A DNA stretch of 64,000 bases from Odiellus spinosus (Eukaryota > Arthropoda > Arachnida > Opiliones > Phalangiidae): NCBI GenBank assembly GCA_963920705.1, contig OY987225.1, positions 7,725,165 to 7,789,164 of the forward strand, written 5' to 3'. Positions 30,729-41,695 of this stretch are shown here, one piece after another; positions within the stretch are counted from its first letter, which is position 1; each line of letters starts with the position of its first letter. Position numbers and translations under genes: made by a program. The notes under the pieces are model-generated. The model ran no database searches and had not been told where the DNA came from. It worked only from the letters and a program-made list of their open reading frames with translations.

Positions 30729-31087
30729 CTAATATTTTTTGATGGAGTATTGAATTGGCGAGAATCGTTTGGCTTTATCGTTGAAGTCACTCAATAGGTC
30801 GGTGATACTGTTTACTGTTTTTTCCAGGGAGGCTTTCACTTCCTGTCTGTGCATGGGTTGATCTTTCTTTTCTGCTTCGAATAATTGAAACGCTTCTCGT
30901 TTTGATACATTGTCTCTAGTTTGTTTGTGTAATACAGCCATTTCTGCATGCCATTTCGGGCATATACGAGCAGAAGCGGAATGAAGGCCTCTGCAATTGA
31001 TACAATTAAGAGTGCCCTGCCATACCTGCTAATCTGGGTGGGGTGGGAGGCGCCCAAAATCGCCCTAGACAAAATACCCTTGTACAT
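30729..31087 (-). pseudogene. Small membrane-protein-like ORF pair
   Basis: 31087-30836 encodes MYKGILSRAILGASHPTQIS then RYGRALLIVSIAEAFIPLLL, a hydrophobic membrane-spanning stretch. 30941-30729, in an overlapping frame, encodes MAVLHKQTRDNVSKREAFQL and ends FSPIQYSIKKY. The two frames read as consecutive parts of one protein, so the copy is not intact. Family unknown. Its convergent position relative to the C2H2 gene suggests membership of the same element. Confidence 0.4.
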
Positions 31088-31209
31088 AATCCCCCAAAAC
31101 TATTTGTCGGATGAAATCTCCCTGTCAAAAGAAAAAAATATTTAAAAGAAAAAGATTAGGTTACTTCTATAAAGTACAAATATATTTTATATTTTATTTC
31201 TCGTTTTTT

Positions 31210-33010
31210 TCACCGATTTTTTTTTTTCTGGCTAAGATAATTGACGAAGAAGACATTACACGTACCAGATATCAGGTTATTTATGGTTAAATCTTTGTCG
31301 ATATTTTCATTTAGTTTCAAATGCAACCTGATTATAAATATAATCAGGTGCAAGGGTTCCAACCGCCAGAACGGAGGGCCCCTAGGAACGTTACATTCAC
31401 TCTGAAACGAACACAACAAGGCGTCGTGATCCGAGAAAAAGGTCGGGATATGGGCCACGGAAGCTAAAGCGTGTACTGAGGAGTAGTAGACACTATCCAA
31501 TCTGGCGGAACGAAGCACACCATTGGTACGCATGCGCCACGTATATTCACGGGACGTCGGGTGAAGATAGCGAACCACAGCGGGCGAGGCCTTCGTGAAA
31601 AGAGAGGACAGGTCCAAGTTCAAAGGACCAATGCGAGGTGCACCGGATGTGGCCCTATCAATCGAGGAAAGGCAACTGGACCGGTGCACAATATCAGGAG
31701 CAGACTGAGTTGGCCCCTTTGATGGGGTACGCCCGCGTCTAATAGACTGGGCAGTTTTAGGTGCAGCTCTAGAGCGACTTCTGGCGCTACGTTTTGCGTT
31801 AGGACAAGCATGGGACGAGTGTCCCGTTACTCCACACCGGAAACACAGAAGCGGCGCATTGATCTTGAAGCAGTGGGGTACACCGTTCAAAAAAACCTCA
31901 ACCTCCTCAGGTATATATTCATAGTCCTGAGGTGTGGCAAAAGCAACATAAGCCATTCTGCGCCAGGAACTAATGTGGCAAAAGGGCTTAATGTTGGACA
32001 CTGTCGCGGGTAGAGTGAAAATTCTATTGTGGACTTTCCCCAATAGCTGGAGAATGTCCCGTATAACGCCATCGGGCGTAAAAGCAGGGACATCAGAAAG
32101 AATTATTTTCTTAGGCGCAATTCCCACGGGCATTATGTCCAGACGCTGACCCCTGAAGAGTAGACCGTCAGTAATAAGTTTAAGTGCCAGGGATGGGTCC
32201 TTGAAGAAGATCTGGATCGTATCGCCAAGCCTGTAGGCGGCAGTAATCTGCCCAGCAGGATATTTGGCGGCGTAGATTGCGTCGAGATAATCGCGGTCTG
32301 GAACGTTCTTCGCGTGAGGGAGAAGGGCTATTCCAGTTATCGACGGGGGTACAGAGTAGCTCAAGGAGTACCGTTTAGCACCGTTTGAGCCGACCGTTAT
32401 CTCTGGTGGCCGTGTGGCCACCTCATGAGGAGCATTAGACTGGGTGGACGGAGGCGCAACAGTGCTAGCAGAGGACGGCGCCACGGCTCTGGCGTAGCTG
32501 GGCGCAGGAGCACCACCTATCGGAGGCATCGTAGAACCCGTCACCGACGATAATATGGGCCCATTGGGCGAGCCTATGGGCTGAGGGAGCATAAGAGTGG
32601 GCGAGGCTTGGGTGGCATCAGAAACTATGATGACACGCCTCCCGGAGGTTAATACCGTCGACGTGGAAGGCCCCGGCCCTTCTGAGACCGAAAGTGCACG
32701 CGACCGGCTTAAACGGAAGCGGTATCCCGATCAGAACGCACCGGATCTGAACTGAGAGCAGACGACATTGGCGGAAATAGTATAGGCAGGTCTGGATCAG
32801 ACGGGCATATTTTACCGTCGCGAGTCTAACAGTACAATCCACTCAAGAAAGCCCGTTAAGAGAGTCACGAGTCCCCGATTTAAAATGCTAATACCGTGTT
32901 AAATTAACGTAATTAAACGAAAAAGATAGTAAATACCTTTAGCGGAACCCTTTATACATCGATGAACACAAAAAACTACACTGAAAAACCACTTAAAACC
33001 GCAAAACGAG
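31210..33010 (-). mobile_element. Tx1/L1-like LINE, internally deleted copy (ORF1 plus endonuclease scrap)
   Basis: ORF1 (from upstream of 32592 to about 31600) is followed in the same frame by a scrap of AP endonuclease (REYTWRMRTNGVLRSARLDS, HDALLCSFQSE, GPPFWRL, about 31570-31360) that matches the endonuclease of the neighbouring full ORF2. So everything between the end of ORF1 and the end of the endonuclease was deleted. The 5' region lies toward 33010, next to the 3' tail of the second copy. Confidence 0.75.
31600..32700 (-). CDS. LINE ORF1 protein with CCHC zinc knuckle
   Basis: A Pro/Ala/Ser-rich N-terminus (GSPNGPILSSVTGSTMPPIG), then an RRM-like middle (LGDTIQIFFKDPSLALKLIT, YVAFATPQDYEYIPEEVEVF) and a CCHC knuckle CFRCGVTGHSSHAC followed by an Arg/Ser-rich tail. 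The open frame extends upstream of the first ATG (32592) through VVSDATQASP-like codons, so the start is uncertain. ORF1 proteins of this clade bind LINE RNA. It then runs into an endonuclease fragment because of an internal deletion. Confidence 0.7.
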
Positions 33011-33395
33011 AAACATACGAGAGAGAGAGAGTTTTTTTTTTTTCTAAAGGGCACATTTATAATCAATAAAAACAAACACAAAATTACAATATTACGAAAT
33101 TACTAAAAACAAACAAAAAGTACAATATTACAAAATTACTAAAAACAAACAAACAAAATTACAGAATGACAAAGGTGAAAAAACCGAAAAAACACGCAAA
33201 AAAAATACAAAAACTCGTAAAAATATACAAAAAAACGATGCAAAAAAACTCAAGAAAAAAATACAAAAGTGAGGCGTGAAAAACGTCGCACGAGAAGGGA
33301 AAAACGGAAAGAAAAAAGACTACTTTCGCGTGTCCCTTCTACCCAGGTCGTTTACATAAATACTAATATTTAAACAAAAACAATAAAAAGAAAAA

Positions 33396-34378
33396 CTAAA
33401 ACCAGCGGGGCTCAACCTGGAAACCCCACCGTGCGTCAAAGACGGCCCCCTGACCCCTGGCGAGTGCAGAAGACCTACCCGCTTTGTATCTACCGGCAAT
33501 GCGGGCCACAACGCGGCGCTCTAGGCAATAAACATGGTCGGAGAAAGTCTTCGAGAAATTCAGCGATGAAACATCACTGTAAGCATCGAAGAAAACAACC
33601 TGCAAGGCGACAAACATTCCATTACACAAAGTATGGGATGAGTCCACATTTGTCACTAAGCACCAGGCGTCAGCGGGCGCGTGTTTGTGACCCACATAGC
33701 GCTCGATACGGGTGAGAATTTTTAGTAAAACGGACTGATACAGTGGGCAACTGAAAAAACAATGTTCCACAGACCCGGGAGTCGGACAAAATGGGCACGA
33801 GGGGGACAGATGTGGGCGAGTCGGGAAGGAGCGGGGAGGGCGTTGTGTAACGCCCGCCAGTGGATGCCGAGATCAGCACGCGTACTAACCGGGGACAAAC
33901 GGTTTCCCAACCAGAAGCGCGATGAGGGCTGAATCTTCAAAACCGAGGGAATGAATGGTGGCTTCGAACCAAACCGTTCAGAAATTAGGCAGGAGTAAAT
34001 GTCGCGCGTGGCGGGAAGCCGAGCGTCATGGGGGCTGTTGTAAAGGAATACCCTGCAACACCGGCCAGTAGCCAAGGACTCCGCAGCTAGACATAAGCCC
34101 GCGTTTGGGACAAAAAGCTCATCAGAGACGACCCCGCGCGTGTCGAGGATTCCTGGAAACGAATGGATTAAGGCGGCGCGTAGTAAGCGGTGCTGTTGGA
34201 CGAAAGCACGGGAAGATTGTCTATTGCCGAGGATAGTGCCCTGAGGCAGCCAACGATGATCAGGGCTCATCAGGTCAGAAATATGCTTAACGCCAAGCGC
34301 CAAAACACGGTCGATGAGGGTCTTGGGCAAAACTTGATTTTGGACGTTCTTAATGAAGGGAGAGGAGTCGAGACTCAA
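33396..34378 (-). pseudogene. LINE ORF2 C-terminal region
   Basis: 34378-33722 (FWLGNRLSPVSTRADLGIHW, ALHNALPAPSRLAHICPP) and, in an overlapping frame, 33770-33396 (MEHCFFSCPLYQSVLLKILT, ending FQVEPRWF). The C-x-x-x-H-x-x-x-C arrangement EHCFFSCP is the zinc-knuckle region near the end of Tx1/L1-like ORF2 proteins. A frame change near 33750-33770 separates the two. Confidence 0.65.
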
Positions 34379-34503
34379 ATTTAAAAAAAGCGTCCTTCGA
34401 AGAGAACGACGTGGCGACTTTCAGGGGAACCTGAAACCACGCCCTAAGACAGGAAGAGTAAAATTTGATTTTTGCGCCGGCGGAGGAGGTACGGTGAACC
34501 GCG

Positions 34504-36075
34504 TCAAAAACGGTGGAAAAAAGAGTCGACTACCTCAAGGCCAATGTCGACCGCCGGGGCTGAGCGACGGGGAACGGTAAGGAGAACCGAAACCATTTGA
34601 TCGCGAAAAGAATCAAGTTTTGACTGAATATGGACGAGGCCCAGACCACCAACCGACGGTCTGGGGTAGAGAGATAGGGCGGGGGCCCAATGTATACCTC
34701 CCCAAAGGAAATCAATGAGACACGATTGCCACTCGCGAACGTATTTCGCCGGTGTTTTGAGCACCTTCAACCGATGCCACAGTACCGAGGCCGCTAGTTG
34801 GTTAATTAATAATACCCGCCCAGAGAGAGAGCATAGGTGGCGGTAGCGAAGCCACCGGCCTAAGACCTTCCTGAGGCGAGACGTAAGGTCAGGCCAGTTT
34901 TGATCCTCAAAAACGGGGGAATTTCCAAGGTAGGTGCCAAGAAACCGACCGCCATCAGAGCGCGCCGGGATAGGAAGAACAAGAGTGGGAGGATTAGTTT
35001 TCCACTGTCCACACCAAAGGATAAACGATTTAGCGTAGTTGACTTCCGCCCCCGACGTGCGACAATAGGAAGCCTGACACGTGTCAAGCACCTGGAAATC
35101 GGCGGGGGACCGGATGAAAGTGGTAAAATCATCGGCGAAAGTGGCGTTAACATGGTGAAGATGAGGGCGACCTATACGCAGGTTAAGGCGAACTCGAACG
35201 ATGTGCAGAAGCGGCTCCAGGGAAAGGGTAAAGAGCAGGCCCGAGAGGGGACAACCCTGACATATACCTTTCCCGAAAGCCACCTCCGAAGAAACTGAGT
35301 TATTAAGTTTAACCCGGAAAGCAAAGTTGGTGTAAATCACGCTCAGGTAAACTAAGTAAGATGACGGAACGCCAAAACGGGTCAGAACGCTAAACAAGTA
35401 CGAATGGGTGACTTTATCAAAGGCCTTCTTAAAGTCAATATTGACCAGGGCTAAGCACTCATTTCTAGCGTTAGCTAGGGAAATGAGATCGCGAAGAGTG
35501 GAAATCGTGTCATAAATTGATCTCCCGGGGATGGAATAAGTCTGGGAAGGACCGACAATAGAGGAAACGCCCGTGTTAAGGCGGTTGGCAAGGGCCCTCG
35601 CATAAATCTCATAATCGGCGTTTGTTAAAGAAACCGGGCGCCAGTTTTCCAAACGCAGGAGGTCTCCGGCCTTAGGCAAGAGGGATAAAATGGAGCAAGA
35701 AAATCTCCGCCAAAAACACTGATGGTGCGGTAGAGCGTTGAAAACGTTGACTAAAACAGGGCCCAATAACTCCCAAAAAAGGAGGTAAAACTCCACTGGC
35801 AGGCCATCAAAGACGCAGGCTTTTCCCCTGGATAGGCGCTTCAGGGCGGAATTTAACTCCGGAAGCGAAAACTCGCCGTCTAAAACAAGCGCATCCGGGG
35901 AAGAGAGAGCGGGTAACCCGTCAGCTAAAGTTCCCAGAACGGGGGAAATAACTGGTATAGGGGCAGGGGGGGCGTAGAGGTCCTTGTAGTAATCAACCAC
36001 GACGTCCCTGACGGTCTCGAGATCGGTAATAAAAACGCCAGAATTGTCGTACACTCCCGGCATAAAATTGGACAC
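34504..36075 (-). CDS. LINE reverse transcriptase domain (ORF2)
   Basis: 523 residues. RT motifs in order: LKRLSRGKACVFDGLPVEFY, SLLPKAGDLLRLENWRPVSL, LVNIDFKKAFDKVTHSYLF, GKGICQGCPLSGLLFTLSLE, and the catalytic box FADD (instead of the usual Y/FADD; here ATFADDFTTF). Then RFLGTYLGN, LSGRVLLINQLAASVLWHRL and FLWGGIHWA, which are characteristic of Tx1/L1-type elements. The domain is open throughout. Confidence 0.85.
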   Translation of the reverse strand: MSNFMPGVYDNSGVFITDLETVRDVVVDYYKDLYAPPAPIPVISPVLGTLADGLPALSSPDALVLDGEFSLPELNSALKRLSRGKACVFDGLPVEFYLLFWELLGPVLVNVFNALPHHQCFWRRFSCSILSLLPKAGDLLRLENWRPVSLTNADYEIYARALANRLNTGVSSIVGPSQTYSIPGRSIYDTISTLRDLISLANARNECLALVNIDFKKAFDKVTHSYLFSVLTRFGVPSSYLVYLSVIYTNFAFRVKLNNSVSSEVAFGKGICQGCPLSGLLFTLSLEPLLHIVRVRLNLRIGRPHLHHVNATFADDFTTFIRSPADFQVLDTCQASYCRTSGAEVNYAKSFILWCGQWKTNPPTLVLPIPARSDGGRFLGTYLGNSPVFEDQNWPDLTSRLRKVLGRWLRYRHLCSLSGRVLLINQLAASVLWHRLKVLKTPAKYVREWQSCLIDFLWGGIHWAPALSLYPRPSVGGLGLVHIQSKLDSFRDQMVSVLLTVPRRSAPAVDIGLEVVDSFFHRF

Positions 36076-37150
36076 AGCGGCCCGCTGCTCCAGGCGGTAA
36101 AAATCGCGGGAAGGCGTATCAATACACGAATAAAATTTTTCTCAGGCCGAGCCAGGGAATCAGCCGACCGGTCAAGCTGAAAAGACCGGAGCTGTTCACG
36201 ATGCTGACACCACTCTGGGGAGCCAGGGACAGCGGTCGAAATAAGGGTTTCCAAGTTGAGCATAGCCGAAGAATCGCGCACCTCGCTCTGATGGGCGAAC
36301 TGTAAAAAATAGCTCTTTACCTCAGGCTTAAGAACTCCGAACCACCAATCAGGCCAAGACTGGGAAGGGGGCTTGGTGGTAATGAGGGTGGTCAGGAGCT
36401 CTCGAACCCCGGCAATGCACGCCTCGTCCACGAGCAACCTAGTATTCAAACGCCAGAAAGGCGGGGCGCGGGGAATATTGAACGTCCCAAAAAAAGAACA
36501 AAGCACCGCGTCGTGGTAGGAAAAACCGCTCGGAATAATCCGAACGGCTTTAAGCCGAAAGTTGGCTCGGAGGTAAAACCGATCGAGTCTTGCAGACACC
36601 AACCGCCCGTAATTCCTAGCGCGCCAGGTAAAAGCCCGGGCGCTAGGGTTGAGGGATCGAAAAGCGTCGGCAAGATCAAAGTCGGAGACGAGAGCGATCA
36701 AAGCATCGCGGACGGTTAGTCGGTTCTCCCTACCATTTTTTCTGTCTAGCGTTTCATCCAGGCAACAGTTGAAATCGCCAGCCAAACAAACATTATCAGA
36801 CGGGTCAAACGTGGCCAGGAGATCGCGAAGATACGTAAAAGTCTCCAGAGAGAGGGAATCACTCGAGGAAGAAACATACACGTTGATAATGTGTGTGATA
36901 GCTGGCGATGACAAGGCACCAGAGTCGAGGCGAATATAGAGGCAGTGACCCCGAAATGAATCAACAAGCGTCACCCTTGGGAGAAGGTCCGGGGATAAAC
37001 CGACAGAAACGCCAGAACCGCGGACCGTCTCCGAAGGGACGTGATGATACACAAGAGCCCATTGGGACCAAATATATGAGCGAGAAAAACTAAGCGAGAT
37101 GTTTGTCTCCTGTAAACAAACCACGGAGGATGAGTGGCGAGAGACAAAAT
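36075..37150 (-). CDS. LINE apurinic/apyrimidinic endonuclease (ORF2 N-terminus)
   Basis: MVCLQETNISLSFSRSYIWS (catalytic QE-T), GSGVSVGLSP, NVCLAGDFNCCLDETLDRKN (GDFN), AFTWRARNYGRLVSARLDRF (TWR, RLDR) and SYHDAVLCSF (SDH-like motif). All active-site blocks of AP endonucleases are visible. Register is lost near 36130, before the RT frame starts at 36075. The true ORF2 start should lie at about 37200. Confidence 0.8.
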
Positions 37151-37429
37151 CACGAGCGCGAATGGAAGTTAAATCAGTCCCAACTCAGCGGACGTTCAAA
37201 GATAAAAGTTAAAGTCCATAAAACACGGATGAGAAACCACTACGCTACAGTTAAAGTCTAAACCAAATTACTGGTCGTTGGAGGAGGTAAAGCCTTCAAC
37301 GTCGGATAAATCCGGGTAAAACTTCCGTATGTTGGCGGAGAGGCGGTAAGAGTACATTTGATTGTTCTTACGCTCCTTGGCGTGCGACACCGCCAGTATA
37401 GTAGGGTCAGTGTGACCTAGTAAAAGCCA

Positions 37430-37985
37430 TGGCTATTATAGTCGCCCGAAAAAGCGCCCGAAAAGTGCGCGAAAAGAAAGGTTCCCGACAATGGAACATG
37501 GTATCACCAGAAGTGAACACGAACGATAAGTATCGATTAAATATTTGTTAACGGCACACCGTGCTTTTGATAAGTTAATGTTTTGAAATATTTTTGTATT
37601 TATTAATATTGTGATTATTGTTATGGTTTTCGTTACGTTAGTTTTATAGTTACTCTGCAGAGAGTGTTAGTTATTATGTCGTTTATGTGAATATGTCAAG
37701 TTTTAATTAAAATCTAGTGAACCTCAATTAACCTCCATGTTTTAAGTCAAGCCTATAATGTTTCTTTGAAGTTAAGATCTACATCAATCTTATCATGTTT
37801 TTCTCGCTAGCCCCAATAGTGAAAGCTATGCGAGGAACCCGGGATATTTTAATTTTATTATAATACTTAGATTTCTTCTTGTAATGTTAGATTTACCTAG
37901 GTTTGGGCGGTTAAGGTTATAAAGACCCAACAAGGAAGGCTAAATCGTTACACAAGTAACTGAAGAAAGTGGAATTTTAGACAAA
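37430..37985. other. Non-coding interval
   Basis: AT-rich, no ORF or repeat that I can support. A TTTTTCTCGCTAGC stretch near 37800 may be an old element end. Confidence 0.35.
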
Positions 37986-38286
37986 TGCGAAGGCTTTATC
38001 GATGGAATAATGGTGGAACAAGGTTAGCAATGAGCGTGGCTTGGAATTAATAATACCACCGTTTTTAAAAAAGAAAAAGCAGTTTTCGAGGGAAGAAGCT
38101 TTACGGAATTCCAAAATTGCTGCTGCTAGAGTTCACGTAGAGCGAACAATTGGTAGGATGAGGGCCTACAATTGTTTAAATAACAAATTACCCTTTGATT
38201 TATTGCCTTACGCCAGCTCAATGATAACAGTAATATCTGCGATTATTAATTTGTCTAATCCAATTTTGGCTGATGATAAGTTTTAA
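37985..38286 (+). pseudogene. C-terminus of a THAP/DDE_Tnp_4 transposase
   Basis: IIPPFLKKKKQFSREEALRN then KIAAARVHVERTIGRMRAYN and LLPYASSMITVISAIINLSN is the C-terminal catalytic block of DDE_4 transposases; the Glu in HVERTIGRM is the third catalytic residue. Upstream codons (GFIDGIMVEQG) fit the preceding region but are interrupted. The rest of the gene is missing. Confidence 0.75.
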
Positions 38287-38599
38287 AACCTTAGAAATAA
38301 TTAAAGACGATTTTTTCTTCAAAAAAATTATATTTTGTACTTTGAACAGTATTTTGTACTATGAAAGTTTTCATTGTCGTATCACCAAAAAATAAACATT
38401 AAAGTAAAATATCACAATTAAATGTTAAAATATCACAAGGTCTTCCATTTCAAAAAAGATGGAATATAATATTTAAAATAAACTATTTGAAGCCTCGTTA
38501 GAAGAGTGTCAATAAATTTTTGATCTCGAGAAACTTCAATTAGGCAACAGTTTTTTCCAATTTCGAATAAATTACTAAATAGCAATTTGAAAGCCCCAA

Positions 38600-38955
38600 C
38601 AAAGCTAGATTAAGCTGAATTTGCCCATAATACTTGGTTTTGGTTTAAGCGATAACTTTCCATCCCTAAGTATTATGTATGGAGTTTGCTTAATGACAGA
38701 GTCAAGGTTTTCTTTTTCTCCAACAACAGGGCATTTAATCTCAACTAAATTATTAGCCACTAGGCCGTCAGGGGAACACCCCAAGAAAGGCTACAGAGGA
38801 TTGATCACAAATCCAATTCTCGTGACTTTGACGTCAAGCTTTCTCTCAAAAGCCTCGATGGAATTTTTTTCATAAATTATACCATACTGCGTGTTAGCAT
38901 TGCCTTTAAATTTTGATTCCAGAGCCTTTCGAATTTTTTCAATTGGTGTTTTCAA
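38600..38955 (-). pseudogene. YqaJ nuclease remnant
   Basis: The minus strand encodes YGIIYEKNSIEAFERKL, VTRIGFVINPL, PFLGCSPDGLVANNLVEIKC and PVVGEKENLDSV. These are the YqaJ catalytic Glu, Asp (SPDG) and E-x-K (EIKCP) blocks. One in-frame TAG precedes PFLG. It lies next to the DDE_4 remnant on the opposite strand, as in the two other YqaJ loci of this window. Confidence 0.75.
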
Positions 38956-39049
38956 CGGGAATAATCCTTAAAAGAGGGACTAAGGAATCATCCACTATTA
39001 CATTGTCTACAATATCTGTATAAATGTACAATTGAGAAGGGATATGGCA

Positions 39050-39643
39050 TCAGATTTGTTTGATGAGGGGGTGCACCGTGCTGGGTAGCACACAACACCC
39101 CCGCCATTGCGTGCGGCTTCATCATTTGTCCGCTAGTGCCGCACGCGAAACCACGCCCGGAACGGAAGCAAGGCTATGTAGAGCCAGTGCACCCGCACAC
39201 ACGTGCAGAGAGGCTAAGGCAGCAGAAGGAAAGGTATATGGCATGGCGACCAGAACCCACACAGCAGTGCCATACGGCCCCCGTAATGTAACCGTGATCC
39301 ACAAGGACCGACTCAATGGCGTAGGATGACGCCGAGGCTGGTACCCCCGCTTAGCACGAGAGTACCCCCCAATAACGTGCTGGCGCAGCCCCGGCTTAGC
39401 CCCTAATTGGAAACCGGTACCCAGGGCCGTCGGCCCGACCCCGGGTAGGGCGCAGTCCGTTCGGGACGAACCCACCGGGGAACCAAGTACACGCCTAGGA
39501 CCTCACGAGTCGGCCGGGTTGGGACGAGACGGCCGTGTTCCAATTCGCGGAACTAGGACGGATCCTAGAACTCGGGCCCCCTCACCACGACAAGGATGGA
39601 ACACTACCCCCACCCTGCGCACGCCACAGGTGGGGGGGAGGGG
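39050..39643. mobile_element. 594-bp GC-rich insertion flanked by a 14-bp duplication
   Basis: GAAGGGATATGGCA is present at 39036-39049 and again at 39644-39657, while the matching Polinton piece 1 has it once (near 27292). So the sequence between is a precise insertion with a 14-bp target duplication, the size usual for LINE or SINE insertion. It is GC-rich, unlike its surroundings, and has no clear coding content or A-tail. Family not recognised. Confidence 0.75.
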
Positions 39644-39649
39644 GAAGGG

Positions 39650-40162
39650 ATATGGCAGTCAATACGCGCTTGTTTTTCGGCCCGCCCGTTTACATGTTCG
39701 GAATCCTCGTTACCCATGATATCGGCGATACCGCGAGGGATGGCCAAAATAGGTTCAATCGACACAGCCGCTTTAGTCTTTAGGTTGATATAACCAGTCG
39801 TAGCCTCATGGAGAAAGCACGCGTTATTCTTAAGACAGATTTCAACGTCATTAATGACGCCTAATAAATGGTCAATTGATTGATAATGACCGGGGGGGGC
39901 AGGTCGATCATACCGAGTTTCGAAACGTTACCCCGGGGAGGTTGAGATGTCGCGCGACGTGTGACGTTTACTTCAGCAGTGGTGTCCTTTTTCACATTGA
40001 AAAAACTAGACGTATATATTAGTTCAACCAAAGCGCATTCCCACGACCCCTTGAGGGTAATTGGATTTGGTAGTTTCGTGACGTATGAAGCCATTGTGTT
40101 GTCGGGGAAAATATCCATTGACGTATCACTTGGGAGCATTAGGTAAAGGTCTGACATTATCG
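39650..40162 (-). pseudogene. Polinton minor-capsid (penton)-like gene fossil, piece 2
   Basis: MSDLYLMLPSDTSMDIFPDN at 40162, MASYVTKLPNPITLKGSWEC, then VNVTRRATSQPPRG; further left INLKTKAAVSIEPILAIPRG and NEDSEHVNGRAEKQARID. This matches piece 1 closely. Its upstream neighbour, the integrase, is separated by the Harbinger insertion. Partial, broken copy. Confidence 0.7.
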
Positions 40163-40669
40163 CTACTGACCCAACAATTCTGGGACTCAATTCTCTAAAA
40201 ATCCAAACCATTAGGAAGATTCCAAACCACGGACGGTTTGGATTGCCTTCATTTGGGTTGGGTACAAAAAAGCGGATTCTATAGCCCAAATCCAAATGGT
40301 GATTTGGAAAGTTCGAAATCCATTTGCCAAACCATATGTACGTCATTTCCGACTGAATGACGAAGTACTTTTTGCATCACGTGACAGTTCACGCGGTACT
40401 ATTTCTCCGCCCCTTGTTCTTCATTGGTCCTTTTATAGCTCGAATTTTTGAAAGGGTGATTCTTTTATGGGGTTTCCACGAAAGTTAAAAACAAAATTTC
40501 CAAGGATTATTTTCATTTTTATTGTATTTTGAATTTTGAAATAAATCCTTTCTTTTTCTTTACCTCGTCCTCGTGTTTCGTTTCGTTCCAAGTAGATCCA
40601 AATATTAGGCTTATGTAATAATTTGATTTTGATTCTTTCAATAATTTTTATTGAATTTTAATTTTACAA

Positions 40670-41670
40670 TGGGTGGTGCTAAAGTATCGACAAGGCAACA
40701 ATTGATTTATGTCGAATTTTTGGAATCAAATATTGAATTTGTTCATATGAAATTCAATATTAACTTTACTAAGGCGAAATATGATCAATTATGGCTCGAT
40801 TTAACAGCCCTCCTCAACAGTTGCGGAGTTGGACCAGCCAAATCGGTTGAAAAGTGGAAGAAAGTAAGTGGCACAAAAATCAACGTTATAACAGTTAATT
40901 GATCTATTTTTTTTATTAGTCTTTTTCCTCATGGAAATCCAACGCTCGAGCAAAAGCTTCTAAAACATTAAAGGCTAAAACTGGAGGTGGGCCACCGACT
41001 GAGCCGTTAACAGACTTAGAAGAACGGCTTCTTTCCATTTGCGGGAAAGGTAGCGTTACCGGAGTGGAGAGTGTGGAAGAGGCTGGGTTTGGCCAACTCT
41101 TCCAACCCAATGCACCAATCTCCAATTTGCCTTCTGTGGCATCTACCCCAATTTTCTTGCCTTCCACTGCATCTACCTCGACCTTCTTGCCTTCTGCCGC
41201 ATCTTGCTCAACCTTTTTGGCATTAGACGATGAATTTGAGGTCTTAACGGAAGCTCCAGCTAAAAAACCATCACCGCAGCCGAAGAAGTCCCAAACAAAC
41301 GTGGATGACGCTTTTAGCGGAGACAACTGAACGGGGACGTTTCGGACTCTGTCCTTAATGCTGAAAGAAGTAATTTTTAATATACCTATATTTTTTAAAA
41401 TAGAAACAGCTATTTATTATAAGTGATTTTTAGTAGTAAACGAGGAAAATAAAAAATAAGTCTAGGAGCAAGAGAACCCCTTACGAGAGAGCGGCAGAGT
41501 CGTTGGGAGAGTCTCAAGCTAGGACTAATTTGGAGTTGGCGGCCTTAAATAGCAGCTTCGCTAGAATTGCGACTTCCGTCGAAAGGATGGAAACCACCTT
41601 TGTGGCTTTCACAGAGGCACAGACAAGGATGGCGGCTGCCTTTGAAAGGATTGCCAACCAATTGTCATAG
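40670..41670 (+). CDS. Myb/SANT-like partner protein of the Harbinger element
   Basis: Three exons: 40670-40864 (MGGAKVSTRQQLIYVEFLES, VEKWKK then GTAAGT), about 40919-41394 (SFSSWKSNARAKASKTLKAK, TGGGPPTEPLTDLEERLLSI) and about 41453-41670 (SRSKRTPYERAAESLGESQ, ending MAAAFERIANQLS). The trihelix-like domain followed by TGGG is the pattern of Harbinger partner proteins, which bind the transposon ends and bring in the transposase. One TGA at 41328-41330 interrupts exon 2 in an otherwise open frame. Stop at 41668-41670 is 25 nt before a histone-like stem-loop. Confidence 0.75.
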
Positions 41671-41695
41671 GATTGGTAAAGAGTGAAAAAAAAAA

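Larger units (their letters stand above)
33010..37430 (-). mobile_element. Tx1/L1-like LINE, 5'-truncated copy with ORF2
   Basis: Minus strand, 5' to 3': last part of ORF1 (37430-37275, ending SDVEGFTSSNDQ), then ORF2 with endonuclease, reverse transcriptase and C-terminal domain, then an AT-rich 3' UTR full of AAAAC/AATTAC repeats ending in a T-run and (CT)n near 33030. 5' truncation in ORF1 is typical of target-primed insertion. ORF2 has at least two frame changes, so it is inactive. Confidence 0.8.

Noticed and set aside
34353-36939. Several plus-strand ORFs across the LINE (Arg/Lys-rich)
   Set aside because: They are antisense shadows of the reverse transcriptase and endonuclease frames.
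39122-39475. A 117-residue ORF in the GC-rich insertion
   Set aside because: Long frames are expected in GC-rich DNA; no motif, and it lies wholly in a recent non-coding-looking insertion.
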